NCBI GenBank assembly: GCA_035771165.1
Contig: JAWNZC010000338.1
Location: 1,116,001 to 1,180,000, forward strand
Direction: 5' to 3'
Source of the DNA: Paragorgia papillata
Taxonomy: Eukaryota > Cnidaria > Anthozoa > Scleralcyonacea > Coralliidae
DNA length: 64,000 nucleotides
Shown: positions 11,274 to 23,203 of the stretch, piece after piece
How the letters are laid out: each line of letters begins with the position of its first letter
Numbering within the stretch: position 1 is the stretch's first letter
Made by a program: the position numbers and the translations under genes
Notes under the pieces: model-generated
The model's input: only the letters and a program-made list of their open reading frames with translations
The model's database searches: none
Told to the model about the DNA's origin: nothing

Positions 11274-11990
11274 CTTATTGACCGAGCGTGAGGTCTGTAC
11301 TAGTGAAATATCGGACCGATGTTTTTTTTAGTACGGACCGAGACGAGCGCAGCGAGTTGAGGTCTGTGCAAAAAACAGAGGTCCGATATTTCACTAGTAC
11401 AGACCGAACAAGCGAGGTCAATAAGTAGTTTATTATATGGCCATAAATGTTGTGAACGTTCTGTGAAAACTCGACCCATCTTTCTTGCGAACTAAACGAA
11501 AATGGCAGACATTTTCCCATTTTTAAAGTACTTTCCGTTGAGCTAGAATCCTGAACTTTCTACCCCAAATAGCATTTTTCAATTGCTTTTGTTTGACTCA
11601 AGACCGTACGTTAAGTGGTTGAATAAAAAATCATCTGAAATTCTAATACTTGTGAGAAACAAATGTTATATTATTACGAACAATGTTACGAACGTTTTGG
11701 ACATTTTAAAAACTTTCACAAAACGTGGAAACTCGAACTATACATCAAATGAAAGCTTATAAAATTTCTAACAACATACCTGCACGATATATTTCAACAA
11801 TGAGTAGTTCTGAAATTATAAACCATCGTGTTGCATATACTGACATGACTGCCATTTTGTTTATAAAACTTACGGTCCCGAACGGCAGATTCCGCTCTGA
11901 GCGGGCGGATACGGGAAATATCCGACCGCTTATGAACCAATCAAATTACAGGATTTCCGTATTCGGACCTCTCAGCGCTGCTGCCATATA
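11274..11990. mobile_element. Unit A-only insertion with GGTCTGTACTAGTGAAATAT inverted arms
   Basis: At this site A and B carry different sequences between GTTTGTGTTTAT and ATTGTATTC. In A, 11276-11310 and 11385-11425 are inverted copies around TATTGACCGAGCG; the remainder to 11990 is non-coding. In B the site holds a different palindrome (29672-29815) and a palindromic tandem repeat. The exact ends are uncertain. Confidence 0.45.
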
Positions 11991-13545
11991 ATAAAACATT
12001 GTATTCTACAAACTAATAGCTTTCTAACAATATCTATTAATATATTTCATTTTTGTAGCATAAATCAGTGGCAAATTGAGAGCGCTTTAGCGAAATGACC
12101 TTGCAAACCTTAATGAAGACCTTAAGTGCAGCGTCCGAATAAGCACCTCCCCGACCGAAGGTGCACCTATACAATCCCTAAGGCCTAATCAGGAATAGTG
12201 AGGTGCAAGCAAGGGGCGCAATAGAACGCTTTATAGAAGCTACGTTCAACATCTTCGGCAGTATCAAACCTTACTATGTATATTTCGATTTGTATTTCAA
12301 GACCGCCTACGCAGCACACTAGCTATACTTTCATTGGAATTTTCTTTTGTCTCGTAAGCTCTCATGCAGGTGGAACTAATCGCTTCGCTTGAAAAATATC
12401 GCTTATTGCATGAAAACAGCCTTTAAACAAAATAATTCTTCTTGCGAAACAAAGAGAATGAAGAATTTTAGTCCCTAGAATAATCTCTACACCGTCCTCG
12501 TTCTTTATACAACGCCACTTGGGTATTTTCACGTCTTCAGGACGACATCAACGGCCAAACTAAGAGGTGTTCATATGATCCTGGTAACTGGCCCGCTTAG
12601 CGAGATCTCGCCTCACACTTATTTCCCTGTTAAAATTTCGTTGTGTTCATCAGGAATAGTGAGGTCTCAGATCCAGGGAAGGGGGTGTAATAGAACCACT
12701 GACCTATATATAATACTGGACTGCGTGCTCCTATTACCTTTGAGTTAGGAAAAGTGTCCCCAAAATCGTTTTCAAAATGGCGGCATTTATGGGTCGCTGA
12801 CCGATACCTAAGGACCGGACTGATGACACATGTGTTTAAAACTGCCTGTATTTTGCTCGGCATTCAGTCGAATTATGTTGTTTATAACTCGATAAAGTCT
12901 GACTGACGGGTTTTGACGGTCTTCCACTGTCCCAGTCTGAATATAGTTTGTCGTCCGGTTTCTTCTTTTAACGACGGGAAAATAGACGGACGAACTTGCC
13001 GTTTATCGCATTTTAAAACACCTGCCAACTGACGAGTTTCTTGTCTGCTATTAACATTTGGAATAGGTTGATAAAGACATTCTAAGAAGAACTTGGTACG
13101 CCTCGCTTCTTTACGATTTTCTCGTGATCTTCAGCGATTCTTTATAGAGCTGGCGACTTCATAAAACGAAATGTTTGTAGATTTCCATGACCATGTGTAT
13201 TGACAGTCTTGTTTATTTTATTGCCAAGTGTTCGTGCCGTACGCCGGCCGGCACGTCTTTAATTCAGACTGCTAGAAAGCTACAACAGTAATTGTCTAGG
13301 AATATTATTATCAGTATTGAACTACAATAAGACTCTTATCATGAAAACGTCCCGCACCGCTAAGCAACAAACATAAATAACATACATGGAAAAACCACCG
13401 ATTGCACCGAAATATTTTGTTTACACAAACTCGAGATCATGTTCTACTGATATTCCTATTTGGTCAGACAAATAATCCAGCAGGCCTCTTGAGTCGTTCC
13501 ACAAGAAATTAACAATGACCAACCGTGCATGCATTAACTCTACAG

Positions 13546-13976
13546 TCCTGTCCGAATTGGTCTTTAGTTTTTTATTCTGGCTAGTCCTCGGATCGACAGG
13601 AACGATTTATAAATTATGGCCTGTTTACATGAGCCGGGCTAGGATCTTACTGTGGTTTTGAAACTCGCATAAACTAAACTGTACGAAGAAGAATTGGTTT
13701 AGTTTAGATGTAAACTACTCCTAACGTTGTTGTGCCCGAGGAAAGAATTTCGTGACACGAGCTAGTCAGCCAGGTTTCATGTCCGAATTGGTCTTTAGTA
13801 TTTTATTCTGGCTGTACGCCGGACGATTTTATTCACCTCTGGGGAAGCCCTTGGACAGGAACGATTTATAAACGATCTCTCTAACTCTTTCCTGTCCGAA
13901 TTGGTCTTTAGTATTTTATTCTGGCTAACGCCAGACGATTTTATTCACCTCTGGGGAAGTCCTCGGAAAGGAACGA
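13546..13976. mobile_element. Cluster of three TCCTGTCCGA foldback MITEs
   Basis: Counterpart of 830-1262 inside the complete hAT-like element, with the same three modules and a few substitutions. The clustering therefore predates duplication of the host element. Confidence 0.65.
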
Positions 13977-14030
13977 GTTATTAATAAAGTAAGAAAATCG
14001 CTTTGTATTTACCAGAATATTACATAAATA

Positions 14031-15957
14031 CTAGTAGTTACTATCGCAAGGAAAGTGCTGCCTAAGCATGTTTTGTACTATTAAACGTACTAAATAATTA
14101 TGTTATGTTCGCGTGGCGCAATAACAAATTTTGGCAACGTATATATTATCACTGTATAAATGTAGACACAAATTTCGGCGTGAAAAAATCTAATGAAAAA
14201 AATTTCCTGGAATTTTTTCCTCACCGGGAAAAAGATTTAGCAGTTTTTAATAGGCTGATGTGAAATTACTCATCGAAGTCACGGGGAAAAGACAGTCATA
14301 TAACAACACAGGGGCCCAACAAAGGTTTATGTCTGAACAGTAAATCATAGCATAGTGATCATAGTTAACTATTAGTCCATGAGTAAATATACTGTACGAG
14401 AAAGAATAGAAATAATCTTTAATTTATATGAAGTACTTCACACATTCACACAACCGGAGGGCTAGAATTGTGGCTGCGCCCGCAATAATTTTATAGGCAT
14501 GAGGGAGTAACAGTGGATATTGAGGGATATTAGTAATTTGATCTACTTGCGCCTATCGATCAGCGGCATGTAATTGTCAAATTATGCGCTACGCCGCAAT
14601 TCTACGGAACACGCTAATCACCACGGTTTTTGTTACACCAATACACGGTCTTTCTTCCTTGGACTTCAAGGGCATCGGACTTCACTCAAAGGCGTCAAGA
14701 TTTTCAGTCGTGGTTTGTTTGAATTATTCAAAAGGTAAGTGTATTTTTGTCCGATCTCAACAAACTATTAGGTCAAATTCAACTCTACTTGGTGGTGGAA
14801 GTGCACATCAAGGAGATATAAAAAGGTTTCATGGTATTTCGAGGGGCAGACAGTGGGATAGACAAAGAATGTATTGTTTAGTATACCTGAATCTTTTGGT
14901 TTGTATGCGGTTTTCAAACCATGTGCATGTACGTTTGAATATTTATATGCATGGTAAACTGTAACTTCGTCTAAATTTTGATTGAAGCAAACAGCAGGGT
15001 TTTTTATAGTTTGACATCTGCCTGGTCAAAGGCCAAGCTCGTTGGTCTTCACCATAAAAATGCGACAAATGAATTGACAGGAAATCAAGCTACGTTTTTA
15101 TATGCAAATGAAATAGATCAAAATGTCCATTAAAGCGTAAACAAATAATCATTATTTTCTTTTTGTAGTCTATTTTGTCTCTCACTGTCAGTTTCCTCTG
15201 ACTGCCTTCTTTTTATAGACTCGCTCTGTTTTTGAAGTCTTATTTTTGTTTCATTGTCAGTTTCGTACGAATGTTTTCTTTTTATAGACTCCCTTACTTT
15301 TTGAAGTCTGATTTGTGTTTCACTGTCAGTTTCCTCTGACTGCATTTTCTTTTTATAATCACTAGCTTTTTTAAGCCTAGCTTGTTTATCACTTGCTGTT
15401 TCTACTGAACGCCTCTTTTTCTGATATTCTCTATCATTTTCACCTTTAGTTTTGCTTTTGGAAGCTATATATTTATTTAATTGCACAGGTACAATTTCAA
15501 AAGAGTTGGTATGTAGTTCTATTGACAGAGAATACAAATATTGCTCCAACTCTAGAATATTAGTAAACTTCATGACAACAGCAGTGAGAAAGCAAAGAGA
15601 AAGAAATCATTCATTTGCTTTATTAAGGCCATCATATAGCCCTCTAATATTAAAATAGCATGACTGTCATTCAAGAAAATATTCAAAAGTGCTGTATGAA
15701 TATCATAGTAAGGAAACTCAATTTCCCGATCAGTTATAACAAGCCCTTGAAGCTCCTTTCCATAAGTCATAAACCAAATTTGGTTTTCATTTTTGCCAAT
15801 TTGTTCTTCTAACACAATGGGTAGATCAATGTTATTTTGTGCCTCAATGGGCTCCACCACAATGGGTAGATCACTATTTATATTTTGAGCTACCTGTCGA
15901 GTGAACTCTGGAGAAACCTTAGCATGTCAAAATTAGGAGTGCTGCCTTCGGCAGCAA
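14031..15957 (-). mobile_element. 1.9-kb Helitron-like insertion carrying an STPR-repeat gene
   Basis: Compared with the paralogue at 1290-1330, this stretch is an exact insertion between ATAAATA and TTATTTT, with no target duplication beyond one ambiguous base. On the minus strand it begins near TTGCTGCC-gaa-GGCAGCA, a hairpin, and ends in ACTACTAG. A CTAG end and insertion between A and T with no TSD match Helitron behaviour; the 5' end is not canonical TC. The minus-strand gene at 15130-15930 supports this. A plus-strand frame at 14584-14964 is not recognisable. Confidence 0.6.
15130..15930 (-). pseudogene. STPR-repeat protein of a Helitron-like element, two overlapping frames
   Basis: Two minus-strand frames overlap by four bases (ATGA at 15570-15573). 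The upstream frame is open from about 15930, with no clear ATG, and has a duplicated DLPIV(V/L)E motif and NQIWFMTYGKELQ. The downstream 147-residue frame has about four tandem 23-residue repeats of the type RESIKRKxSxETDxETxxRLQ, highly charged and probably helical. Such 23-residue STPR repeats bind DNA in silkworm FMBP-1 and occur in animal Helitron proteins. No Rep or helicase motif is present, so this is an amino-terminal fragment. The break between frames may be a frameshift or an unspliced exon. The STPR call is good; element assignment is inference. Confidence 0.6.
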
Positions 15958-16670
15958 TTATTTTCCCTGCGATAACTACATGTCAGTGGTCGCTACCATT
16001 AGCAGAAGGACCATAAATGCCGCCATTTTGAAAGTAAAAATGGGGACACATTTTTGGCCAGCACCCGCAGTCCAGTTATACAGTATATATAGGTCAGTGA
16101 ATAGAACGCTTTATAGAAGGTACGTGGGCGTTTATTCGAGGAAATACGGTGTATTTTTTGTATCGATACCAACCAATATATGTATATAACCGCTGTGTAA
16201 TAATTTACAAACTGAATATATAAATTTTATAAGCGAAAATTATCCCGATTATGACGTCTGTCAATAATACTCATTGGCTGATAATGCAGTGAGGCCAATG
16301 AGCGATGATATTCCCTTGAGCTTTGGTAAAAAAACATCAATTTGCAAAGCAGATTATCAAAGACAGGTCATGTAAAAGAGTTAACAGCGAATACATGCAA
16401 AGTAATTGTTTACAGTCGGGCATTTTCCCTCTGGTTCTGTTTTTGAAGTGAATAAGGCGTGGGAGATCGTCGGAGAACAAAGGCATCGCATAAATAACTA
16501 ACTCCCGATCCCGACATCAAGTGAACTCAATTAAAAGCGTTCATCCGACAACTTCTTTCCGTTTCTTTGGCGTATCTACAAACAAAAAACCAGTGTTGAC
16601 CAGGCTGACCAGCGACAACCTCTTTCCTGCTGTCCTTATTCATGATACCTAGCTTCACGGCGAATAGCAA

Positions 16671-16678
16671 TATATAAA
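16671..16678 (+). promoter_or_regulatory. TATA-like box upstream of GPCR copy B
   Basis: TATATAAA 75 bp before the ATG, in the same place as in copy A. Confidence 0.45.
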
Positions 16679-16752
16679 CATTAAAGAGACAAGACAAGAG
16701 CTTTATTCAGTCCAAACAGACAATTAACAGCTATCTTCAGTCCACCGAGAAA

Positions 16753-17427
16753 ATGAACGCCACTGATCCCGTAAACCTTCTCATGGGTAGATTATCACCT
16801 GGCTCGTCAACTGATATTGATTCGGTCTCGTCTGCCTCGTCGTTCCTAAACCACGCCGAAATTCTGGGAGTTGTGATTTTAGTTTTCTTCTTTGCATTGA
16901 TTGGATTTTTAGAAAACGTACTTGTGATTCTCTCAGTTGTGCTGTGTGACGGTTACCTGGACGCGCCTTCGAACGTGTTCGTCTTGAGCCTGACCTGTGC
17001 AGACCTTCTCATTTGCTGTGTGTCGGCACCGCTGTTGATTTACAATTTTGTCGACGAGTGGATTTTCACCATTTTTATCACAGTGAGCAAGTTTAATGTC
17101 GTGGCGACGGTCGGAAGTATTTTCCTCCTGACGTTGAATCGACTGATTAGCATCGTGTATCCTCTAAAATATCATTCTATAATAACCATGGAGCGCGCTG
17201 TACTCATGGTGGCAGTCGTTTGGCTGGTAGCCACGCTAGTTCTGGTCTCTGCGATAATCGGCTTGACTTACGACATACTGCAATTGATTCACATGACGCA
17301 ACCACTCATCGTAGTCAATGCAGCATTGGATCCGATTATTTATTACTACCGAAGTAAAGGATTCCGTTCTTCAATTAAAATGTTCCTAAAACGATTTCAT
17401 GAATTCTTTTCATCACTAATGCAATAA
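16753..17427 (+). CDS. Class A GPCR copy B with in-frame deletion of TM5-TM6
   Basis: A 224-residue open frame, nearly identical to copy A up to LIHMT (residue 182), then joined in frame to the sequence before NAALDPIIYYY. Exactly 270 bp (90 residues) are missing relative to copy A: TM5, intracellular loop 3, TM6 with the CWLP motif, and extracellular loop 3. The N55, D84 and NRL landmarks and the TM7 DPIIY are kept. With five membrane segments it should not signal as a normal GPCR, since loop 3 and TM6 are the G-protein coupling elements. Promoter, reading frame and polyadenylation signal are preserved, so a truncated product could still be made. It may be a pseudogene or a receptor-like trafficking partner; expression is unknown. 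Confidence 0.75.
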   Translation: MNATDPVNLLMGRLSPGSSTDIDSVSSASSFLNHAEILGVVILVFFFALIGFLENVLVILSVVLCDGYLDAPSNVFVLSLTCADLLICCVSAPLLIYNFVDEWIFTIFITVSKFNVVATVGSIFLLTLNRLISIVYPLKYHSIITMERAVLMVAVVWLVATLVLVSAIIGLTYDILQLIHMTQPLIVVNAALDPIIYYYRSKGFRSSIKMFLKRFHEFFSSLMQ

Positions 17428-17652
17428 AAAATGTAAAAATATTTTTCTGTATGACTTTCATCGACATTTGTATCGGCAATTAACACATTTATTTCTGTAT
17501 TCAACTACTGCATAATAAAGTCTTAAGTTTTTTTCATAATTCTATATATTCTCTTGCAGTTGCGGTTTGATAACTGTAGTTTATAATCGAATGACCACCG
17601 CATCTCCAAGGCAATAGGGCCGTTTATATAAAACTCGATAAAATGCGACTTA

Positions 17653-17810
17653 AGTCGGTTTTCCACTAGGCGATTTTTTTCGCGCGAAGCGATTTTCTTT
17701 TGTTCGAATTCAATAGATTTCTGATTAGTTCCAGCTCAGAGCTCCTCGTGAAAAAGAAAAAGTCGCTTCGCGCGAAAAAAAATCGCCTAGTGGAACTAAT
17801 AAACCGGCTT
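17653..17810. mobile_element. Foldback MITE with CCACTAGGCGA ends, unit B
   Basis: Better preserved than the unit A copy: inverted arms around CGCGCGAAGCGA and TCGCTTCGCGCG, ending AAACCGGCTT. It lies at the same place, 226 bp after the GPCR stop. Confidence 0.65.
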
Positions 17811-18191
17811 TACACAAGACGCGACCGTGCATGGCTTGTGTAAGACGTAAACAAAAGTCTTCGTACTTTTATACGAGTCTTTTACGTCTTATATATGTAA
17901 TGCGCGTCCTGTGTAAGCTGATATCAGCTCTCGTATAAACAACCTTTTAAAGCCAGTTTTTCCACTAGGCGACTTTTTTCGCGCGAAGCGACTTTTTCGT
18001 TTGTCCCATGAGCTTTGATCTGGAACTAATGGAACTTGCTTTCAGTATGAACAACCAAATTTAAATTTTCAGCACTGAATAACAATTGATGTATCTGATA
18101 TAGTGCTTTTCAGCAGATAAACTGATTTAGATACTCGCTAGGACTTATCGACCGGATACTCGGATAGACTAACCAAGGGCGGATCTAACGT

Positions 18192-18232
18192 AAACAAGAC
18201 GCCTGCTTAGGCGTACACTCTGGCTACTAAGT
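18192..18232. repeat. Double-hairpin module, unit B copy 1
   Basis: GACGCC-tgctta-GGCGTA is intact; the second hairpin (ACTCTGGCTACTAAGTG) is decayed. Confidence 0.45.
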
Positions 18233-18982
18233 GATCGCGGCAACCTGCTGAACCCTGGCATGCCATAGCCCATGCACGGAACAGTGCACACAAACATTTG
18301 TTTAAATGTACATAAATTTCAGATACAATGAAGTTATGCAATGTAGAACTGTAAAATTTAATATTACGACAATAGACCTTATTCCAAATTGGCCAACATT
18401 TTAAAATTATTCAATGTGCATATCAAATAGCCCTTATCACCTCGTTTTAAAGTACAAATTATTTTGAATTTCCCACATGAAAACAAGTTCATAAGGACAG
18501 GGTGCATATTTCTCCAAAACCTTAAGTAATCTCCATTAAAATTTTGTAAGGTTTTCGGATAGGGTTTGCACCAGATACCTAGGAATAGCGAGGTTGACAA
18601 TGTGTTGTGGGACTGTTTGGAGCGACGGGTTCTTTGTTCACGTTCCTCAAAACAGCCCCCTAATGCTATTACCCCTGAGCAATTTCGAAATGGCTAATAG
18701 ATTAATATAATATATCGAGAAATATTTATTTACGTTGCATTTCACGTTTAATTTCGGTATTGCCGGATTTATATAACACGTACAGAAAACACTTAGTACT
18801 TTTGTGCCAGAGACAAGGGAGAACACAGTTTCCGAAACACAACCGTGTCCTATAATCACATAGTCTAATCAGTCTCTGACACAAATACAGTATATGATGA
18901 AACTCTGATGATGGACTTGGAAATTTTTCTGAGAAGGAAAATTGCATGGAGAAGGTTATATATCTGCTATTATCAAACCAAA

Positions 18983-19440
18983 CTTAAAGTGCTTATGAAA
19001 GGAAAATTAAGTCTGTCTAATCTGAAAGTACTTTTAAAATTACAAAGTAACATCTTTTGCAGTTTTTTGTTTTCTTGCTTTGTTTTTAAGATATCACAGT
19101 TCGTTTTATAAGCGAAACTATAACCAGTGACGTCACAACGTACATAATGACTTACCGGAACAGGTTATATATCTTTGCTATTATCAGACGGAATCACTTA
19201 GAAACAACTGTGTGTGTGATTTTTCCCTTACAACAACAAAAATATACATTTTCAACTGATTCCGTTTAATAATAGCAAAAATATATAACCTTTCCCAGTA
19301 AGTCATTATGCACGTTGTGATGTCACTGGTTAGCTTCACCTATAAAATAAACTGAAATGTTTCAACAACGAAGCAAGGAAACAAAAAAAACAACAATAGA
19401 TGTTACTTTGTCATTTTAAAAGTACTTTCAAATATAACGC
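18983..19440. mobile_element. Inverted-repeat MITE with AAAGTG ends, unit B
   Basis: Counterpart of 4534-4970, with a GTGACGTCACAACGTAC segment between the arms and inverted blocks ending near AAAGTACTTTCAAAT. It is non-coding. Confidence 0.5.
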
Positions 19441-19881
19441 GTGGGATAAGTCATTATGCAGACGCGACGTCTAATTTGCATATGAAACAACCTGAAATAT
19501 CACAAAAACGAAGCAAGGAGACCAAAAACTGCAAAAGATGTTGTCATTTGAAGTGTTCTTTGAAACAAGACATACTTAAGTTTCGTATCAGAAGCACATC
19601 AATACAGCTCGTTAATCAAGGGCCGATTGTACAAAGTGGGCCGGATAGCTTATCCGGTGGATAAGTCTTAGCTATATAGAGAACCATATTCTAGCTTAAG
19701 ACTCTTGCTTTCAGTATGAACAACCTAATTTCAATTTTAAGCACTGAATAACAATTTATGTATCTGATATAGTGCTTTTCAGCAGATAAACTGATTTATT
19801 AGATACTCGCTAGGACTTATCGACCGGATACTCGGATAGGCTAAGCAGCCAAGGGCGGATCTAACGTAAACAACCGTGCGT

Positions 19882-19923
19882 AAACAAGACGCCTGCTTAG
19901 GCGTACACTCGTGCTACCGAGTG
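19882..19923. repeat. Double-hairpin module, unit B copy 2
   Basis: AACAAGACGCC-tgctta-GGCGTAC followed by CTCG-tgcta-CCGAG; same arrangement as at 5392-5432. Confidence 0.45.
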
Positions 19924-20714
19924 ATTGCGGCAACCCGCTGAACCTTGGCATGCATGCCATAGCCCATGCACGGAACAGTGCACACAAACATTTGTTTAAA
20001 CGTTCATAAATTTCAGATGCAATGAAGTTATGCAATGTAAAACTGTAAAATTTAAAATTATCACAATAGACCTTATTCCAAATTGGCAAACATTTTAAAA
20101 TTATTTAATGTGCATATCAAATAGCCCCTATCGCCTCCTTTTAAAGTAAAATTTATTTTGAATTTCCCACATGAAAACAAGTTCATAAGGACAGGCTGCA
20201 TAAAGAGTTGGCTGATGCATGATGCATGTAAACAAGTCCGTTTTCCCGATTAACAACGACGATCTAAATACTTTCAGCAACAAAACAGCAGTGCTGGATT
20301 CGGGACATTCAAGCGATCATTTCGATATAAAATTTGTTTATATGGAGCAAGCAGAAAATATTTAAACATATTTTGAAACACACAAATCACTGTCAAATGT
20401 AATACGACACCTACATGAAATCTAGACATACAAACAGTTCAACATGTTCATATTTTTGCATTATTCAGTGATTATTACTTGTGTTCTGTAGTTGTTATTA
20501 CTCAGTAAATAGTATATACGTTTTTTGATGTACTGTGACGTTTGTTTCTTATACCTCTTCAGGTCAACTTCCGGAGTAATTATAGAATACCCCGCAATTG
20601 AAATTCTCTCTCAATCGCTACGTTCCTGGCAACCAGGCTACGCGCCTATACGCGGCTACGTGGCTAGTCTCAGACTCCATTACTTAACTTTATGTTAATC
20701 GTAATCCTAATATT

Positions 20715-21270
20715 ATGCGTAACCCTAATCACCAATCGGGGAAGTTTGTGGTATGGAAAATTACGATTGCCTTATCCCCATACAATGGAACCATGCATGA
20801 ACACTAACCCTAATCACAAATCGGGGAAGTTTGTGGTATGGGAAATTGCGATTACCTTACCCCCATACAATGGAACCATGAACCCTAACCCTAATCACAA
20901 ATCGGGGAGGTTTGTGGTATGGGAAATTACGATTACCTGACCCCCATACAATGGAACCATGAACACTAACCCTAATCACAAATCGGGGAAGTTTGTGGTA
21001 TGGAAATTTTGTATAACCTGATCCCTCCCCCAACCACAATGGAACGATTGACCGTAACCCTAATCACAAATCACGGATGTTTGTGGGATAGAAATATTAT
21101 GATAACTTGACACCCCGCACCCCCACCCCCCACCACCACAATGGAATCATAGAACCGAACAATAAACCCGGGACGTTTGTCGTATCGAAAAGTTAAGATA
21201 ACCTGACCCAGCCCACTCCTCCAACCACAATGGAACCATAAACCGAAACAACAAACCCGGGACGTTCGTG
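20715..21270. repeat. Telomere-like minisatellite, unit B
   Basis: Counterpart of 6515-7060, with unit starts near 20721, 20806, 20887, 20968 and 21056. Later units lose the AACCCTAATC start and become CCCGGGACG-type. Confidence 0.8.
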
Positions 21271-21786
21271 CTATAGAAAATTAACGTACCCTAATCTAAA
21301 AACAAGGAGCCGTGTGGCATGTAAAATTACAATACGACAGCTTGTACAGCTAGTAAAACACACTGGGAAAAAAATACAGGTAATCACTTTAACTGGCCAT
21401 TTTGTTTATATTAATAACCACGACACCCTATTTACCTCATATGGATGACGCGGTGGGACTGGGAATTGTCTGCATCTGGCATTAAAGAAAGGCATTCTCA
21501 TTCGCCTGTTTTATACTTGCCTCCACCACGGCCTCCACATAACTCAGTCCTTTAACATACTATACATTACTACATGTTTTTGAATAGTTATTTAAACAAA
21601 CCAGAGTTTGCACGCCGATTCAGTATACAATTCAGATTTCAGAAAACACAAGTCCTTTTGATTATTTTCTGCAGTTTTTTCTGTAAAAATAAAATGCAAA
21701 ATTAGGTTAAGACCGCTACACATGCTAAACACGGCGCACAGCGTACCACGGTTGCAGTCCTCTCACAGAACCAATTTAAATGGCAT

Positions 21787-21851
21787 TCGCTCGAAACGTT
21801 AGACTCCTATACGTTCGCTGTTTCGGCAGTATATCTAACCTTACTATATTT
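21787..21851. repeat. Penelope-like or hammerhead-tail remnant, unit B
   Basis: Same remnant as 7525-7588, with CGCTCGAAACGTTAGACTCC and TTTCGGCAGTATATCTAACC; no CTGACGA core precedes it. Confidence 0.45.
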
Positions 21852-23045
21852 CAATTTAAATGGACGGGTATTCTCTGCTTTAGCCAAACCAAATTTTCCC
21901 AAGTACTTCCTTCTGAAGAAAGAAACTTGAAATTCAAGCAATATATTCACAACAAAGCAGCAGCAACTTACCTGACTACCTTTGTACCTAGCTATAGCTA
22001 CGGCCGCGTCAGTATACATATACCATTTCACATGCGGGGTATTCTATAACTGTATCCAACTTCCGTATGTATTTATAAATGGACTGATGTAAAGTGTAAA
22101 CACAGCATGCGTATTTCCGTGTCATTCGCAACTCGATCGTCCATTCTGTCTTCATGAACTAACCTTCTTTGTGTTTGTTTATATCGATAGTTTGCATATT
22201 TGAAAGTCTTAAATAAACGTTTCACTGTGATTCAATGACACAACAACTCCGGTTTCGAAATCGCTTCCAACGAGGCATCTATGCTTCACGCTGTTGATGT
22301 TCCATGGCAATCCGTGCTCGATTTTGCGAGTTCTTTCTTTTAAACCTGCTTCGTCTTTGTTCAAAGTGTTGGTAGGTTTTCCAAGTAAGTTGCTTATATG
22401 GTTGATCAGTGATGTGCTTCAGTGCTTGACACAACTACAGAATATAGGTCGAAGACTCGAAGTCTAGCCTCCATATATGGGAAGTATTGCGCAATTTTGG
22501 CATTTTGTGGAACCCCAAAAATAAAAAAGCCAAAACCTATAGACTCGGCTTAGGTAGCCCGAGCAATTAAATTATTATTGAGTCGGTTTTCTTTGTTCTT
22601 TCGAGGGCTTTATATCGCATAAAGCCCTTGGATAATAATTAGAAACGAAATGAAGAAAAAAAACAAGGAAAATCTTTGTCCAAGGTGGGAAAAAAAGACA
22701 AAACTTTGTTGTAAAACCTCCTCAATGATAACTTAAGTCAGAGAAATCCCTTAGAACGTCGGGATGTATGCAATATAAAGGCCTCGGACGCTGCGCGTCC
22801 TCAGGTCTTTATATAGCATATACATCCCTCGTTCTCGGGATTTATCTATTAAGTTTACTTAAAAGGTGAGGTCCACCGCGCCGACCCCACGAAAAACGTC
22901 TAGGGGAAGGAGATCGAGGTATCATGCGATCTTCGTACAACTGGCCCCAGAAAGTCTAAAATTTGCAATTATGATTTATTGTTGCTCCTGCCACATTTAA
23001 AGCGAAAACTACTGTGCTTCTGTAATAACTCATAAACTATAAATT

Positions 23046-23144
23046 ATATATATATATATTGAGATATATATATATATTGAGCCGGCCACGAGGGGATATT
23101 CGCCCTCGGTAAATAATCACATATCCCCGAGGGGCTCAGAATTA

Positions 23145-23203
<59 letters not shown>

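Larger units (their letters stand above)
1449..12688 (+). repeat. Segmental duplication unit A
   Basis: About 11.2 kb that aligns collinearly with unit B (16108-32111): GPCR flank and gene, foldback MITEs, a telomere-like minisatellite, a polypyrimidine or G-rich stretch and the unit tail. Differences between A and B are mostly discrete insertions. A alone has the LINE tail at 5632-5884 and the palindromic insertion near 11274-11990. B alone has the Helitron-like, Crypton-like and Tc1/mariner-like insertions. The rest of the unit outside the listed features shows no convincing coding sequence; many short frames here are matched only because the DNA is duplicated. Confidence 0.85.
12697..16099. 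mobile_element. 3.4-kb hAT-like non-autonomous element with 8-bp TSD
   Basis: The ends are inverted repeats beginning CACTGACCTATATATA, continuing imperfectly through GTGTCCCC and TTTCAAAATGGCGGCATTTA. AATAGAAC is duplicated on both sides (12689-12696 and 16100-16107). Empty sites with one AATAGAAC exist at the B/C boundary (about 32115-32122) and in unit D (about 52066-52073). An 8-bp target duplication fits hAT or P superfamilies. No transposase is visible. The element contains a MITE cluster and a 1.9-kb nested Helitron-like insertion. Confidence 0.8.

Noticed and set aside
14584..14964. 126-codon plus-strand frame inside the Helitron-like insertion
   Set aside because: No recognisable motif, and opposite in strand to the STPR gene. 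A GGTAAGT donor-like site occurs within it, but no partner exon could be defined.
20692..21039. Repetitive frames in the telomere-like minisatellite
   Set aside because: Both strands stay open because the unit length is near a multiple of three; the peptides only mirror the repeat.
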